Part shown: positions 1 to 12,292 of the stretch, one piece after another | Numbering within the stretch: position 1 is the first letter of the stretch | Layout: every line of letters starts with the position of its first letter | Position numbers and translations under genes: made by a program | The notes under the pieces: generated by a model | Seen by the model: the letters and a program-made list of their open reading frames with translations, nothing else | Database searches by the model: none | What the model was told of the DNA's origin: nothing | Assembly (NCBI GenBank): GCA_028554645.1 | Contig: JAQOOI010000076.1 | Span: 372,001-436,000 of the forward strand | DNA length: 64,000 nt | Origin: Omphalotus guepiniiformis | Taxonomy: Eukaryota > Basidiomycota > Agaricomycetes > Agaricales > Omphalotaceae | Direction: 5' to 3'

Positions 1-814
1 CGACTACAGCTACCGCCTCCTCCACCGTGTCTCGTTTCTTTGCTTCTCTCACATTTTTAAGGTCGACCCAAAAGGTAGTTTCGGTTTCCGGCATAGAATC
101 CCGCCTGCACCCCTTCTTCGTACCATTTTACAGACGGACGGCGACCACGTTCGGCCGTGTCGGAGTTACGACCACTTGGGTTCAAAGTTGTGCGCTGTTG
201 GAGGTGTTCCATGTGTTGCTAGGTTGGGTTCGCAGCCCGCTGCAGACCACCGTCATGCAGGTGTCTAGCAGGCTGTTCCTTATATGGGGTATTGTTGAGC
301 AGTTTGAACAGGTGAGTTATTGGGAATATTCGTCATTTTCACTGAAATACAAATACATTTCCATCCCATCCATACAGGTCCGCCCCAATCCGCTGTATGC
401 ATCCATGGTTTTCGCATGGTCATTCACAGAAGTGATCCGATATTCTTTCTACGCTTTCAACTTGCTTGGACACGAGCCTCCCCTTCTTCTTTACCTTCGC
501 TATACCACCTTCTACGTATTATACCCTCTTGGCGCGTCATCTGAAGCATTCCTTATCTATGCAACACTCCCATCTACTTCGCCTATCCCTAGCTGGTCTT
601 CGTGGGCAATGGGCATGTGGAAACCTACCGACTACATTCGGGGGGCCCTGTTTTTGATTTGGTGGCCTGGTCAGTATCATGTACTTTTACACACTTTCAT
701 TTCTCACATCTCCGAGCAGGTCTTTACGTTATGTACACCCATATGATCAAGCAAAGGCGCAAGATTTTCGGTTCAGGTAGAAGCCTAAAGGCTAAAGGGG
801 GGAAGGCGAATTAA
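1..814 (+). CDS. PHS1: Very-long-chain 3-hydroxyacyl-CoA dehydratase, 5' partial
   Basis: Third step of the very-long-chain fatty acid elongation cycle: dehydration of 3-hydroxyacyl-CoA in the ER membrane. Family hallmarks are visible: LLEVFHVLLG, QVSSRLFLIWGI, a TEVIRYSFYAF helix, and the YVLYPLGASSE stretch, which carries the Tyr and Glu used for catalysis in this family. Several hydrophobic helices and a basic tail (KQRRKIFG) follow. Introns are 312-377 (66 nt, in frame and without a stop) and 670-719. The stop codon is at 812-814. The part before about position 134 could not be resolved; an acceptor at 131-133 suggests another intron, and the true start lies at or before the window edge. 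Confidence 0.88.
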
Positions 815-1118
815 GACGATCTTACGGAAAGATTTGTTGACATGATTATAGTACTTCTATTTGGCTGGCTTCTTGTAGTTGTTGATGAAGTCCACCATGA
901 GAGTAACATTGAATGGAAGAATTGAAATGACACAGCTTTTTCTTGCCTATGTACACGCCAGATATATGCACACATACATGAGTTGGACTCCTTACAGACA
1001 CCACCCGGTCAAAGCGAGAAAAATGAACATGTTGTGTATGCCCGATTTGGAAATAAGCCGGGCGTGAAAGCCGCACAACTCGTTGACATTCGTTCCTTGT
1101 CTCTTTCTTCTACAAAAC
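815..1118. other. Intergenic, PHS1 to GH16
   Basis: About 300 bases between two genes on the plus strand. No coding signal is convincing. It should hold the 3' end of the PHS1 transcript and the promoter of the GH16 gene. Confidence 0.5.
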
Positions 1119-2381
1119 ATGGCATCTCTATCCAGCCTTCTACTATTCGCTCTTTCTATATCTCGCCCATTGTCTGTTCACTCATCCTCTGTTTCGTATC
1201 TGGTCAATGAACACTTCCGTGGTAATGATTTCTATGACAATTTTGTTTGGGAAACGTTTGATGACCCAACGCATGGGCGAGTCAACTATGTCGATCAGCA
1301 AACCGCACAAAATACCAACCTCTCCTTTGGTATGTGCAGCATAGTCACACTATTATCTTTCCCTGATCGCTACTACTTCTATTTCACAGCTTCCGAGTCC
1401 AAGTTTGTCATGCGCGCCGACGCCTATCAAGTAGTTCCTTCCTACAACCGTGGTCGCGATAGCGTGCGAATCAGCTCAAAGTCCTCCTGGGATGAGTTTC
1501 TCATGATTATTGACCTGACGCATATGCCGCAAGGATGCACGACCTGGCCAGCGTTTTGGACTGTTAGTCAACCTGGTCCCTGGCCACAGGGGGGTGAAAT
1601 AGACATAATCGAAGGTCACTTGTTCTAGAGTTATCCGCCGCGTCCCACCGTTCAAATCTGCAATTTAGGCGTGAATCTAAATTCGCAAAATCTTGTATCG
1701 TTGCATACCACCTCGGATTGCATGATGCCACCAGATCGGGAGCAGAGTGGGTCAGTGCCCATTTTTCGCCAAATCTTCTCTCTGACTCATTACCTGAAGA
1801 ACGCCCGTTTCCACCAACTGTGATGCCGCGGTGAATTACAACCAAGGCTGTGGCACTGTTTCCGTCCAGCCCAACTCGTATGGTCAAGATTTCAACTCCA
1901 ATGGTGGCGGATGGTTTGCTATGGAGAAATCCAAGACTGCTGGCGTCAGCGTATGGTTCTGGCCTAGGAATGATGAATGTGTTCCAAATGAAGTTCGTGA
2001 TAACGACTGCCTTGGACCCATTAGTACGGATGGTTGGGGCAAGCCAGATGCCTTATTCCCGACAGGCGAGAATTGCGACTATGGCACCCACTTTAACAGT
2101 CATAGCATTGTGTTCGACTTGACGTTTTGCGTGAGCTTGGAGATTTGTTACCGATACAAACATCTGATTCTTCGTACGTAGGGTGATTGGGCTGGCTCTG
2201 CATTTGGTACTTCGAGTTGTGGGTCGATGACTTGTGATGATTGTGAGCATTTTATGTTGTATCCTTGTGAACCGCTGACTTACTTGACATGCCCATATTA
2301 GTTGTCAACAACAATCCCGACAAGTTCAAAGACGCCTATTGGGAGATTAATTCGCTCTCCGTATATACACCAGTGCCTTGA
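1119..2381 (+). CDS. GH16 endo-1,3(4)-beta-glucanase-like secreted hydrolase
   Basis: Predicted to cleave beta-1,3/1,4-glucans of fungal or plant walls outside the cell. Five introns (1330-1389, 1615-1668, 1751-1799, 2131-2181, 2243-2301) leave 990 coding bases, or 329 residues. An N-terminal hydrophobic signal peptide follows ATG 1119. The GH16 catalytic signature is intact (GGEIDIIEG, nucleophile and acid/base Glu), followed by VNLNSQNLVSLHT and NYNQGCG, typical of the fungal laminarinase-like subgroup. The C terminus reads NNNPDKFKDAYWEINSLSV, as in that subgroup. No carbohydrate-binding module or GPI signal is evident. The exact substrate cannot be told from sequence. Confidence 0.93.
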
Positions 2382-3537
2382 TACCGGGCCTTGACATTTG
2401 TTAATGCACTACTCTCCTCCTTTTCCTCGAGCACTGAAACTCGATGGGTTTGCACCGACTCACCTTTTGATTAACATACCACGCAATATACCTGTTTCGC
2501 GAGCGAGTCCTTTTGCAACAACAGCACCTCGAGTTTTCATGAATCTGGCGTCCTCTGGACGCGCAGAGCTGCAGATTCTTCATAGAGATCTCGGATTAGC
2601 CAGCTCTAAGTATTTTAACGATCAGATACATGTTAGCAAGGAGGAGATTTTTTTGCGAGAATGGCGCAAATACCGAACGCCATGGCACGTGTTCAAGCGG
2701 CAACAAGGATGACATCATATTATGCATATTTCCCTCTTCAGCGAGCTAGGACTGCTGGCAACCATGAATCTACTTAAATCTTCAGCTTTATCGACAACTA
2801 TAACCATCCGTCTGAACTGACTGAGCAAGTGGCTTTTTACCTCACACAATTATCTGGTTCATGATGCTCATGAGCGGTAATGGTAAGTGTATAACATTCA
2901 TCTTTTCATCCTTCAGTTTCAAACAAGCACACCGTGGCCCCAGTGGGCTGCCATCGAGGCTAAAGAATGTCATATGGACATTATGTCTGCCATTAATAAC
3001 AATGGACAGGCTTCAGCATCAGCTGGATAGGGTCATCACTTGCATTCGACGCAATTCCATTTTTCTATCTTTAATCGGGTGATACACCTCGAGGCATTGG
3101 ACGGGTTAGAACTTCCCGTCTCAACTGATCTCCAGCTCTTTCCCTGCTCCCCGATGACTCAAAATCTGTCTTCTGAACGTATCATAGGACCAGCTCTCTC
3201 GGCATGCGACCATGCTGCCCAACAGTGTCACGCAAACTGTATGCTCTCCATTTTTCCAGAATCTTGAACTAACCTTACATCCCTCCTTCTATCAGGTCAG
3301 AATAATAATTTCAATAGAGCGAACGGGGATCAGTGTACGTGAAAGTCTTGAAACGGTCACTGCCCCGAGTCACGGTCTCATCTTATTCAATTCCAGTGCT
3401 CCTTTTCTGACACGAAGAGAGGTCTGAACCCAACATCGATCTTATCACAGCCCAATGATTCACAGTCTTGGCCGGCATTTAAAAGCTCTGGTCGAGCCGC
3501 TGGAATCTCAGTAGTGGTTACCCCGCGCTCTAAACTC
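2382..3537. other. Intergenic with an unresolved cysteine-rich gene fragment
   Basis: Between GH16 and the alpha-galactosidase, parts look coding but no full model could be made. The stretch 2917-3030 (+) reads PWPQWAAIEAKECHMDIM before a stop. Downstream, 3188-3238 reads PALSACDHAAQQCHAN and joins through two canonical, in-frame introns (3239-3295 and 3335-3396) to QNNNFNRANGDQ and a stop at 3408-3410. This could be the end of a small secreted cysteine-rich protein or a decayed gene. The first part (2382-2700) shows only weak open frames. Confidence 0.35.
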
Positions 3538-6026
3538 ATGGCCGTCTTTATTTTGAGCTTTGCAACTCTCTTCTCATACTTCACTTTCCTCGCCAACGCT
3601 CCTTCAAGTGTTGCACTAGACGATGGCGTCGGTCGACTTCCTTGTAAGTCCTATTAGCTCATTGATGACCTTAAAATTTGACATCGTCTCCTAGTCATGG
3701 GTTATAATAGTATGTTGCCTCTCAATCTATCCTACTCTCGCTATTGAACTATTGCTCTTAGCATGGAACGCTTATCATGTCAGTCCGTATATTCGCCATG
3801 GATTTCCTTGTCATCTGATACACGAGTAGTGCGTCATAAATGAAACTGTCATTTTGGAGACTGCCCAACTGATGAAACAACACGGTCTCTTGGATATGTC
3901 TTCCCAGTATTGCCTTTGTTTCCGAGACATTGACTCTTCTAAAGGATATTGGATACACCTATGTGAATCTGGACGATTGTTGGTCCGAAAAGAACCGCAG
4001 TGCAGACGGGTTCCTTATTGCCAGTGCGTTGAGTGTTCAATTTGAAAAAACTTTTCTTTGAACCAGTTTCATAGACGCGACGAGTTTTCCTTCCGGATTG
4101 AATAAGCTGACTGATCGACTTCATGATCTTGGTTTGTGAGTCTCGCATCTTGCCCCGTCCATGTTAGCTATGGGGTGACATCTATCTTCCGCGTCTTCAG
4201 CAAAGCCGGTATTGTATGTCATTTCGTGAAGACTCTACAGCAAAAATATTGACATTTTTTTAGTATGGCGATTCTGGTTGGTTCACTTGTCAGTTATACC
4301 CCGGTTCATTCCAAAATGAAGCACGGTTGGTTGAACTATCTTCGATTTGCATTGCGAAACTCACTTCATCGCTTTCAGAGATGCACAAACCTTTCAAGAG
4401 TGGGGCTTTGATCTTCTCAAGTATGTCTTACCTGTCTGTCTTCTCAATTCCCTTATTGATTGTTACCTAGATATGACAATTGTGCTGGTGAGTTTAATTG
4501 TAAGCTGTTGTTGAAAAGTTGTTTATGTCTTGGCAGTACCATTCGATGAGGTGATTGATACAGGCATGGTTGGCAGTGAGTGGAACAGATGAGAGTATCA
4601 TAACCAATTTTTTTGACATTCAGTCAGAATTTACTCGGATGGCGGATGCCATCACCAATCTCTCTGTTTCAAGTGGTAAATCACCTTTACTCTATTCGCT
4701 CTGTCAATGGGGAAGAGTATGTAGTTCAGTCAATGAATATCTACCTTGTCTAACGTTTTGACAGGAGCAACCGTGGTTATGGGCAAGAAAGTGCGCATTA
4801 TTACTCATCACCTTGAATGGGTTCACTGATATTGTGACAGGCTTGGGCAAACGTGGAGGGTGAGCAATATGTACGTGTAACTCCCGAAGTAAACGATTGA
4901 GCGACGTGCACAGACAACGGAAGATATTGGTGCTAATTGGGCCGCACTTGCCAGTATCATCAACCAGTAAGAAATTGCAGAATATTTGAAGTGCTTCACA
5001 TGCTAATATTATATCATAGAAATTCGTTTATAACATGGGCCTCTGACTTCTACGGGCATAATGATATGGACATCGTCAGTAATAACTTCCGTTTTCTACC
5101 ATATCACGTTCTGATAGGTTTTTTTCGTCTACACTAGCTTGAAGTGTGAGTCGAGATTTTGTCCGACTAAATCAATATATATTGACTGCTTTTCAAAGCG
5201 GCAATGAGGGGCTTACTTTTGATGAAGCTAAATCGCATTTTACGGCTTGGGCTCTAATGAAATCTCCTCTTTTGATTGTATGTAATTTGCATATATTCTG
5301 CGGGACATTTATGAACATTGTCAATTGCAGGGAACAGACGTATGACCGCTCTCTTGGGGGCAACTCAAGATACTTATGTTTGTCCGTAGATGAGTCAAGT
5401 GACAAACGAAACATTAGAGATCTTCAAGAACACAGAGATTATTGCGATTAATCAAGACCCAGTTGTGGGTACAGCCATTTCTCCCTTCAGATGGGGTGTG
5501 AACGTGAGTTTTGGTACATCTTTCTTGCATCACGACTTATTATCATCTATCGCAGCCGGATTGGACTTTCAATGCCTCTCACCCTGCCCAATACTGGAGT
5601 GGCGAAAGTCAGAACGGAACTGTATTTATGCTTGTGAGCAATGATTTCAAACAAATGCATACGTAACCCTAACGCTTCTGGTAGCTTAACGTTCTCGATT
5701 CTCCAGCCGATATGTTTTTCAATCTGACTGAGTCTCCGTGGATTCGTGCCGGAAGGCAGTATTCAGTGCGGGTATGGTCAATTTTACCTTATTTTTGAGA
5801 TGATTATTCAACTTGAATTTAGGACCTGTGGTCTCACACTGATAATGGAACTGCTGTTCGAAATTTCACTGCAAAAGCTGTTCCTGCACATGGCGTCGTT
5901 GCACTCCTCATGAAAGATGCTGGAAACGAGCCTAATGGCACGCAACCGCCGTGTGCCCGCCCAGAGTGGTGCATGGATCAGAATGGAACTAGAATTGACA
6001 ATATTGGTTTTGGAGATGTACCTTAG
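3538..6026 (+). CDS. GH27 alpha-galactosidase, secreted
   Basis: Hydrolyses terminal alpha-1,6-galactose from galacto-oligosaccharides and galactomannans outside the cell. After a signal peptide (MAVFILSFATLFSYF...) come the GH27 landmarks: MGYNTWNAYHC, GYTYVNLDDCW, AGIYGDSGWFTC, the nucleophile motif LLKYDNC, SLCQWGREQPWLWARK, and acid/base Asp in TWRTTEDIG. The C-terminal beta-sandwich ends near RIDNIGFGDVP. The model has 22 introns. One junction (3893-3944) only works as GA-AG within a GGATAT repeat; with it the coding length is exactly 445 codons including stop. If that junction is not spliced as inferred, the gene would be broken. Exons of 8 nt (5138-5145) and 9 nt (5331-5339) are needed. 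Confidence 0.92.
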
Positions 6027-6288
6027 AAGAGAAATGAATTGTACGCGTTTATCAACAGTTGTATTATTTCTTGAAGTATGCGCAAGAAAATAGTTCATAT
6101 TTTTCGAGCCATAAGTAGGCAAGGTATTACGATACAAAGCGTTAGTTGCGTACAATGCATGTTATACAGAACAACAAAAATAAGACAAAACAAGTAACAA
6201 AGATAAATTTCAACACTAAATTACTAAAGATAATTCCTCCTCGTTGGTGAAGATAAAAATATGAAATGTCCTGAAAATGAAGATATTT

Positions 6289-8673
6289 TCACAGCCCCAT
6301 AGAATTTGCAACAGATCGAGCCACAGAGGGTGCACGGGAAGCAATGACTGAACCCATTCGAGATGGAGCACCATGCTGTTGGCGTTCCCAAAGTCTGTCC
6401 TTAGCACGAACTTCAATATTGTCGAAGGGAGTAGCCTGTGAGACGCTAACACAGTCTCGGGTAGTCAAAACGAGTAGCTCAAAGAAGAAGGATGCTGCAG
6501 CACGACGCGATGCCTGACGAAAAATCAGCGAATAGGCAAAAACATATGATGCGAGCATACCTTGTCTGCCATTTTGCGGAAACTGAGGGATTTTTCTTCG
6601 GCTTCCCCATCAGTGGGCTTGAGTTCTCGTCTGATTATGGACAAGGCTTTCGCAGTGTTTCTGCTATATCCCTTTCCTTCGATATCAACGTGTTCGACAT
6701 CTTTCTCAACACCTTGGCTCTGAGTCGATGGACGTATGTCAAACATCGCAATGGGACAAGCCGTGTCGGCGTAAGTCTCGTCGCCTTCCTCGATTATAGC
6801 CCCGTCAACAGCAGGAGTAGACATTCGACTGTGGATAGAGGGTGCCGCAGATTTAGATCTCGCTCTCTCCTCCATATCCATTGCAGCTGGATCGAAGTTA
6901 GGTATATCTAATTGGTAGTCGTCCATCATCCCTGTCTGGTCACCGAAGTCGAGGCCATCAGGAGCTGCACTACCCCGTCTGAAAGCATCACTACCGACGC
7001 CACTAGGAGCAAGGCTACCTGCTCGCCGAGCTACCTCAACGTCTTCGTTGCCGTCCTCGGTTCTTTGACGCTTGTTGGGACCTTTGCCTGGTGAGGTTGC
7101 TCGGCGCTTGGAGTGCATGCCATTGACGGGGCGCAAAAACAGTTCTGCAAGCTCTGGAGCTAAGCCAGGGGGTGCAGCACAGAAGAATGTGCCAGCTGGT
7201 GTAACTTTGGTAGGCAGGAAATGAGCAATAGGATCATTGTGAATTTCGAGCAAGCGCATGACAACAGAGGAGCGAGGAAGGAAATGTGGTTCCGTAAGGA
7301 TGTCGCTCAGATCTCTGTTTGCGACGGCACCAAAATCATTATTCCGCCCGCGGCCTGCTCTATTTGCGGGTCCATCTCGGAGTTCAGTGATAGAATCAAC
7401 TATTTGTTTCTTTTCTCTTAGCTTTCGCTTGATTTTGGACACTTTAGGTGTAGTATCCGCGATAGCTACCTCGTCAACTTCAGGAGGAGGAGGGGTCAAG
7501 GGAGGTTCAGTAAGTGGAGAGGCTTTGGGCAAAGTCCGTCAACAATATAATCTCAATGCGACAAGTTAATGTCACTCACAAGCACGAGAAGGGGATCGAG
7601 TTTGACCTGGCGTTTTTTCGCCGTCGACTGGTAAGGTGTCTTCGGCGGGCATATCGAAACTGATTCCTAAATCCCCTAAATCGACGCCTCCGAATTCTGG
7701 AAGATCTAAATCCATATCTGCCCCAAAAGGGTGCTCAGATAGCTCTCTACTTTTGCTTCTCTGAGACAGCAGGTCGAAGTCCATGTTTCCATCTCTTTGA
7801 TCCATGAACATATCCCCAATGGAGCCATGGTGAGATGCAGCATCCCGTCCAACCCCAACGCTTCCATCGACACTCATTGATTCATCGCCGCCTTCTCTGG
7901 AAGCAGGTGCATCTCCAAAATCAAGGCCAAGGTCGAGGAAGTCCTGAGAGCCGATGCCATCTGACGGGCCAAGGTCGAAGTTATTGTCCAAATTAAATGG
8001 CTCGAACGTGTCAGTTGGTGGTAGTGTGATATCATCTATGTGAGCTTGATGGTGACCAAGAGCTGGGGCTGGTCGGTCCTCAAGATCTTGTAACCTTAGG
8101 ATAAATCAGAATGGCATCAAGATACCTCAAGAAATATCGCACCAGTTCGTCTCAGGCATCATCAAATCAAAATCGAACGCATTGGCTTGAATTGTGATGG
8201 AGTTCTTGTTGGCGACAAGTTGTTCCTCAGCCATGTCAACAACACCGGGACGGAAGGCCTGTAAAATATGGATGAGGAACTCTGCTGAAAGAGACCGCTT
8301 TGAAAGGTACCATCTTGATCTTTAAAAGTGCTTCATTGCAGTCGTCTAGCAGATATTTCGCTTTCCGACTGTAGATCCTCACAACACCAAGCAGGAGCTG
8401 CCCACTCAACCTCAGTGCCATGAACTCAATCTCTTGATCCATGATAGCCTCTGAGCATTTAATTAGCGGGATTATCGCAAGCATACGATTCTACGCACCG
8501 ACGGACTCTTCTATATCTGTCTGCAAGGTTTGTGTTTTGGAAAGCTTGCGCTCCATGTGTGCGGCAAGCCATACTTTGCCAAGGGGACCACGACGCGAAA
8601 GAATGGCTTCGGAGTAGAACTAGTGAATTTGTTTGAGCTGATAGCTCGAAACAGAGAAAACATAGCGTACCAT
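6289..8673 (-). CDS. RAD21: Cohesin kleisin subunit Rad21/Scc1
   Basis: Closes the cohesin ring around sister chromatids by bridging SMC1 and SMC3; cleaved by separase at anaphase. The Rad21/Rec8 N-terminal domain is clear ([20 protein letters not shown], then [15 protein letters not shown]). An acidic, disordered middle follows ([20 protein letters not shown]). The C-terminal winged-helix segment reads [20 protein letters not shown] and [11 protein letters not shown]. Introns, in plus coordinates: 8620-8670, 8451-8498, 8259-8310, 8095-8142, 7523-7579, 6514-6560. The first coding exon is only the ATG (8671-8673), directly followed by a GTACGC donor. It shares a short divergent promoter with the PPR gene. 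A meiotic Rec8 is less likely, given the mitotic-type N terminus. Confidence 0.92.
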
Positions 8674-8825
8674 AATGAATAAAGGGGGAGGTGTCGCGGT
8701 TTGAGCGAAAGGCAGACGCGCTGAGATCCAACCTTCCTCAGAGCACGTGATGAGGCTTGATGAATTGAAACCCTAACTAACCCTAAATTTTTGCAAAGTC
8801 TGCGACCAACTGCGACTGCAGTGGA
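8674..8825. promoter_or_regulatory. Divergent promoter RAD21 / PPR gene
   Basis: Only 152 bases separate the two start codons. It holds two telomere-like AACCCTAA units at 8769-8787 (aaaccctaactaaccctaaa). Such boxes bind Tbf1/Reb1-type or telomere-repeat factors in some fungi and drive housekeeping promoters; the role here is inferred. Confidence 0.4.
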
Positions 8826-10694
8826 ATGCTAGCATCCTCGTCCCGGTCTTCCTTTCAGCGCGTCTCTTCGCGTCTCCTCCATCGAATAGCTAGTGGTATG
8901 GACTTCTTCTACCTATCAGGTGTTTCTCACTTCTTTCAATGCAGGTCATTCCCGACAGCTTGCTACTGCAGTGCAATCACATTCACATGAAGCAGACCAG
9001 GCTTCCTATAGAACTGCTTCTTCGTCTTCTCAACTAAGTCGTGAACCATGGAACTTCCAGACGGATTTCGATATTCAAAAGTCTCGAAACAGGAGCAATG
9101 TTGCACGCCTCAATATGTTACTCGCGAACTCAGCCGACAGGCGTCAAATAACTCCTGTGTTCAAAACCCTGGCTGACATGAAGCGTAATGGTATCGCGCC
9201 AAACCTCGATACCTATAACACCACTTTGCGTGTTGTGGCAAAATTCAATCTTAGTGGAGATGCATGGGCTGTATTCGACGACATGGTCATAGCCGGTGTG
9301 AAGCCTGATGTACAATCATTCAATTCGCTTCTTGCCGTATGTCCTCGCCCTACGTTTGTGACTTCTCTATTGACCAACAGAATATTTAGGCTCATCAACA
9401 TCGAAATAGTCTCTATCTCTGGCCCATAATACGGACGATGGAGAAGATGGGCGTTGAACCTAATGCCACTACTTATAAGCTCATTATTAACTACTTCCTT
9501 TATGAGAAGAGCGTGGAGTGTGTCTTACGATACTTTCACATCATGAAAACAAAAGGCATTGAGCCCGAGCTGCATACCGTGCAGCAGGTCATTGAACTGG
9601 TTGCGCAAGAGGGTTACGCTCGTCTAGCTTTGGATCTAGCAACTTCTTTCGAGTCGGAATCTCCTCGCAGATTGGAACCGGTTGTGTGGTTATATTGTCT
9701 TGCGTCTGCGGCCGAGTGCCTCTGGGTGAGTTCTTATATCATATTCACAAATCTCACATTGTTTACATGATTTCAGAAAGATGGTGTAACCCGGTGTTGG
9801 GAATATGTCACTCAAGACCTTAGTTTGATACCAGAGGAAGGTCTCTGTATCTATGTCCTACACACTGCCGCTCGACACGGTCTGCCGGATCTAGCTACAG
9901 ATGTACTTCGAGTGCTCAAGCTCTCTGGGGTTTCGTGGCAAGAATATCACCTTGCACCTGTCGTGGAAGCATTTTGCAAGGTCGGGCAAATCAAGGAAGC
10001 ATTCATGACCTTGGATATCATGCGAGACTCAGGAATCGAAGTCCTTGCAACTACGGTTGCACCCGTCATCTCAAACATCAAGAAAGATAGCGATACCTTT
10101 GATGCTATATGGCCTGTTGTGGACGAGATGCACCAGGAGAAGACCCTGCACCTGTCCAGCCTCAATATCATCATCAAAGCTGCGGTGGCTTTGGGTGACC
10201 TGCAGCGCGCAATTGGAGCTTACAAAAGTTTCTCTGATTACGGTTTCGCAGCAGATCTCGACACCTACCACCTGCTTCTGGAAGGCGCTTTGTCCGCTCG
10301 CCACCAGCCACTTGGGGATCTGATATTCAGTGACATGAAGGAAGCTGGTATTTCACCAGATCAGCGAGCTTTCGCGTTAATGATCGACTTGTGTCTGACG
10401 CCAGACACTTACGAGGATGCGTTCCTCCATCTAGAGGAGATGAAGGGCGCCGGTTTCACACCATCGGACGAGACTTATAAGAACTTGGCCTCGAAATGTG
10501 CATCCAGTGGGGATAGTCGATATACGATTGTTTTGGATGAAATGAAGGAGATGGGATATGACGTGCCTCTTTCGTTTGCGGGAGATATGGGCAGTCTTTT
10601 CCGTAAGGCAACCCAGTGGCTGGAGAATAATTCTCACCCCGGTCTTGAAGGGTCTGCAAGAAGGTTTATCGAGACTGGTGGTCTTAAGCAGTGA
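8826..10694 (+). CDS. Pentatricopeptide repeat (PPR) protein, mitochondrial
   Basis: PPR proteins bind organellar RNA and help its processing, stability or translation. Exon 1 (8826-8895) encodes a Ser/Arg-rich presequence (MLASSSRSSFQRVSSRLLHR) that looks like a mitochondrial targeting peptide. Introns: 8896-8944, 9337-9389, 9726-9776. Helical repeats of about 35 residues run through the protein, for example MKRNGIAPNLDTYNTTLRVV, MVIAGVKPDVQSFNSLL, MEKMGVEPNATTYKLIINYF, MKTKGIEPELHTVQQVIEL and MKEAGISPDQRAFALMIDL. There is no endonuclease or LAGLIDADG extension. The target RNA cannot be deduced. Confidence 0.88.
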
Positions 10695-10934
10695 ATTTTT
10701 TGTTCATTCTCAAGAATTACATCTCTATATAGATTAATGTAATGATTCTCCTACTTAGCGCTCAATCAAGGTGCCGGAGAGAATTGATGCGAACTGACCT
10801 GACCTGACTCACCACGTACTATAGGAGCTCTTACTCCTCCTTCATCACATCAGTACATACTTGGGACGAATCCACCCTTCAACTTTCAATCTCGACAACC
10901 GAAAAAGCCTGAACCTCTGAACCCCTCAGAAACT

Positions 10935-12292
10935 ATGGAGTCGTATCCTGCAAATGATGCAGTTCCCTTATCATTTCCCTCGGTTCTCCGCAACCCTGGC
11001 ATCGCGGATCGTTATGCGCACCTGCGCGAGTCAAAACCGAACACCGAAACTACTTCGAACCAAAATACGACCAGGAAGAGCAAGCGCGACGATAATGAGG
11101 GTAGACGCTGGGTCAGACGGAGAGAAAACGGTTTGTGTACACAATCTTAGGAAATGAGTAACAATGATCACACTACCGTCGCAGCTCTTTTCGCTCACAA
11201 CCCTCATGTTGTAAGAGCTACCAAGAAGGATTATACGATCCAAATGAAACCCTTGAAAACTACGTTCCCTGAACCCTTACCGCCCTATCTTCCCCGGATC
11301 TCCAAATTGCCCGCTACATCCGTTCCTGTCCGTGATATTGGCTCTGCAAATGCAGGCCGTTTTTCCTTGAGTTTGAAAGGAATGAGACGCGACTTGCGCA
11401 GGTCTGGATTCCGCGCAGAAATACTTGTGAAGGATCTCGAGGTCGAAATCCTAGACTGGTTAGACGCCGGAGGCACCGTGATGGCCCCAGACCTCGTTGA
11501 AAGCGTCGATCTATCTTCTGGGCGAGTTATTGGTGACACCGGGACCGTATCTGAGGTCTCTCGCACACCTCTGCAGTTGATATGGCGTATCACAGATGAC
11601 GCCTTTGCCCGTTATGTGGTGCATTGTTGCGCTAGGTTTCACAACGTTGTCAGTTTCAGTGCGTATTCTGTATGGCTTTGTCCTGCGTACAAATTGTCCT
11701 CACACAGAGATCTCTAGGCAGGGAGGTTTCTGGGCTTCGCTTAACGTATCTTCTTCGACCGAATGTAACTCGACCAGACCATTATGCTGTTACCATGCTC
11801 GACACTCCTCCAGTGACCGATCTGGATGATTCTTCCCGTTATGGATCTGACTCAGACCTTGCCAGTTCGATTTCTGAACCTAAGGAGTCTGATTTCGAAG
11901 CTCATTCTGTACCCAACCTCTCCACTATTAGCGAGGGTCCCTCGTCTGTGTCTCCCGACATGAACCATTCTCAGGATTTGGATTTGGATGCGTGGTCAGT
12001 GATTGGGGACTCGGATGCTGACGGCGACGAATCAGAGAACGATAATGGTTTATCCGCCGCTGTTGCCTCCCTATCGATAAATTCAGAAAGCGCCGATGCA
12101 CCTCTAGAGACTGCTTCTCGTGTCAGGGTAATCCCCTTTCGCAATCGCCTGTGGGACAAGCGCGCACGCTCGAATTCATCTCCGTCTCGCTCACCCGCTC
12201 GCCGCTCATTGCGGCGTCTCCAGCGTGTTCGCGACCCTCTGTCTGCAAAAGAGGTGCCGTCCAAAACACTATATGGCTTTTTGTACACATGA
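10935..12292 (+). CDS. R3H-associated N-terminal domain protein
   Basis: Conserved fungal protein of unknown biochemical role. The N-terminal part matches the R3H-associated domain found ahead of R3H nucleic-acid-binding domains (ALFAHNPHVVRATKKDY, later DDAFARYVVHCCARFHNVVS and LTYLLRPNVTRPDHYAV). The second half is acidic and serine-rich (DLDLDAWSVIGDSDADGDE), then basic (RSPARRSLRRLQRVR). Introns 11131-11184 and 11659-11717 were set by frame; the second acceptor is the third AG downstream. An R3H motif itself was not seen. A role in RNA or single-stranded DNA binding is inferred from the domain name only. Confidence 0.75.
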
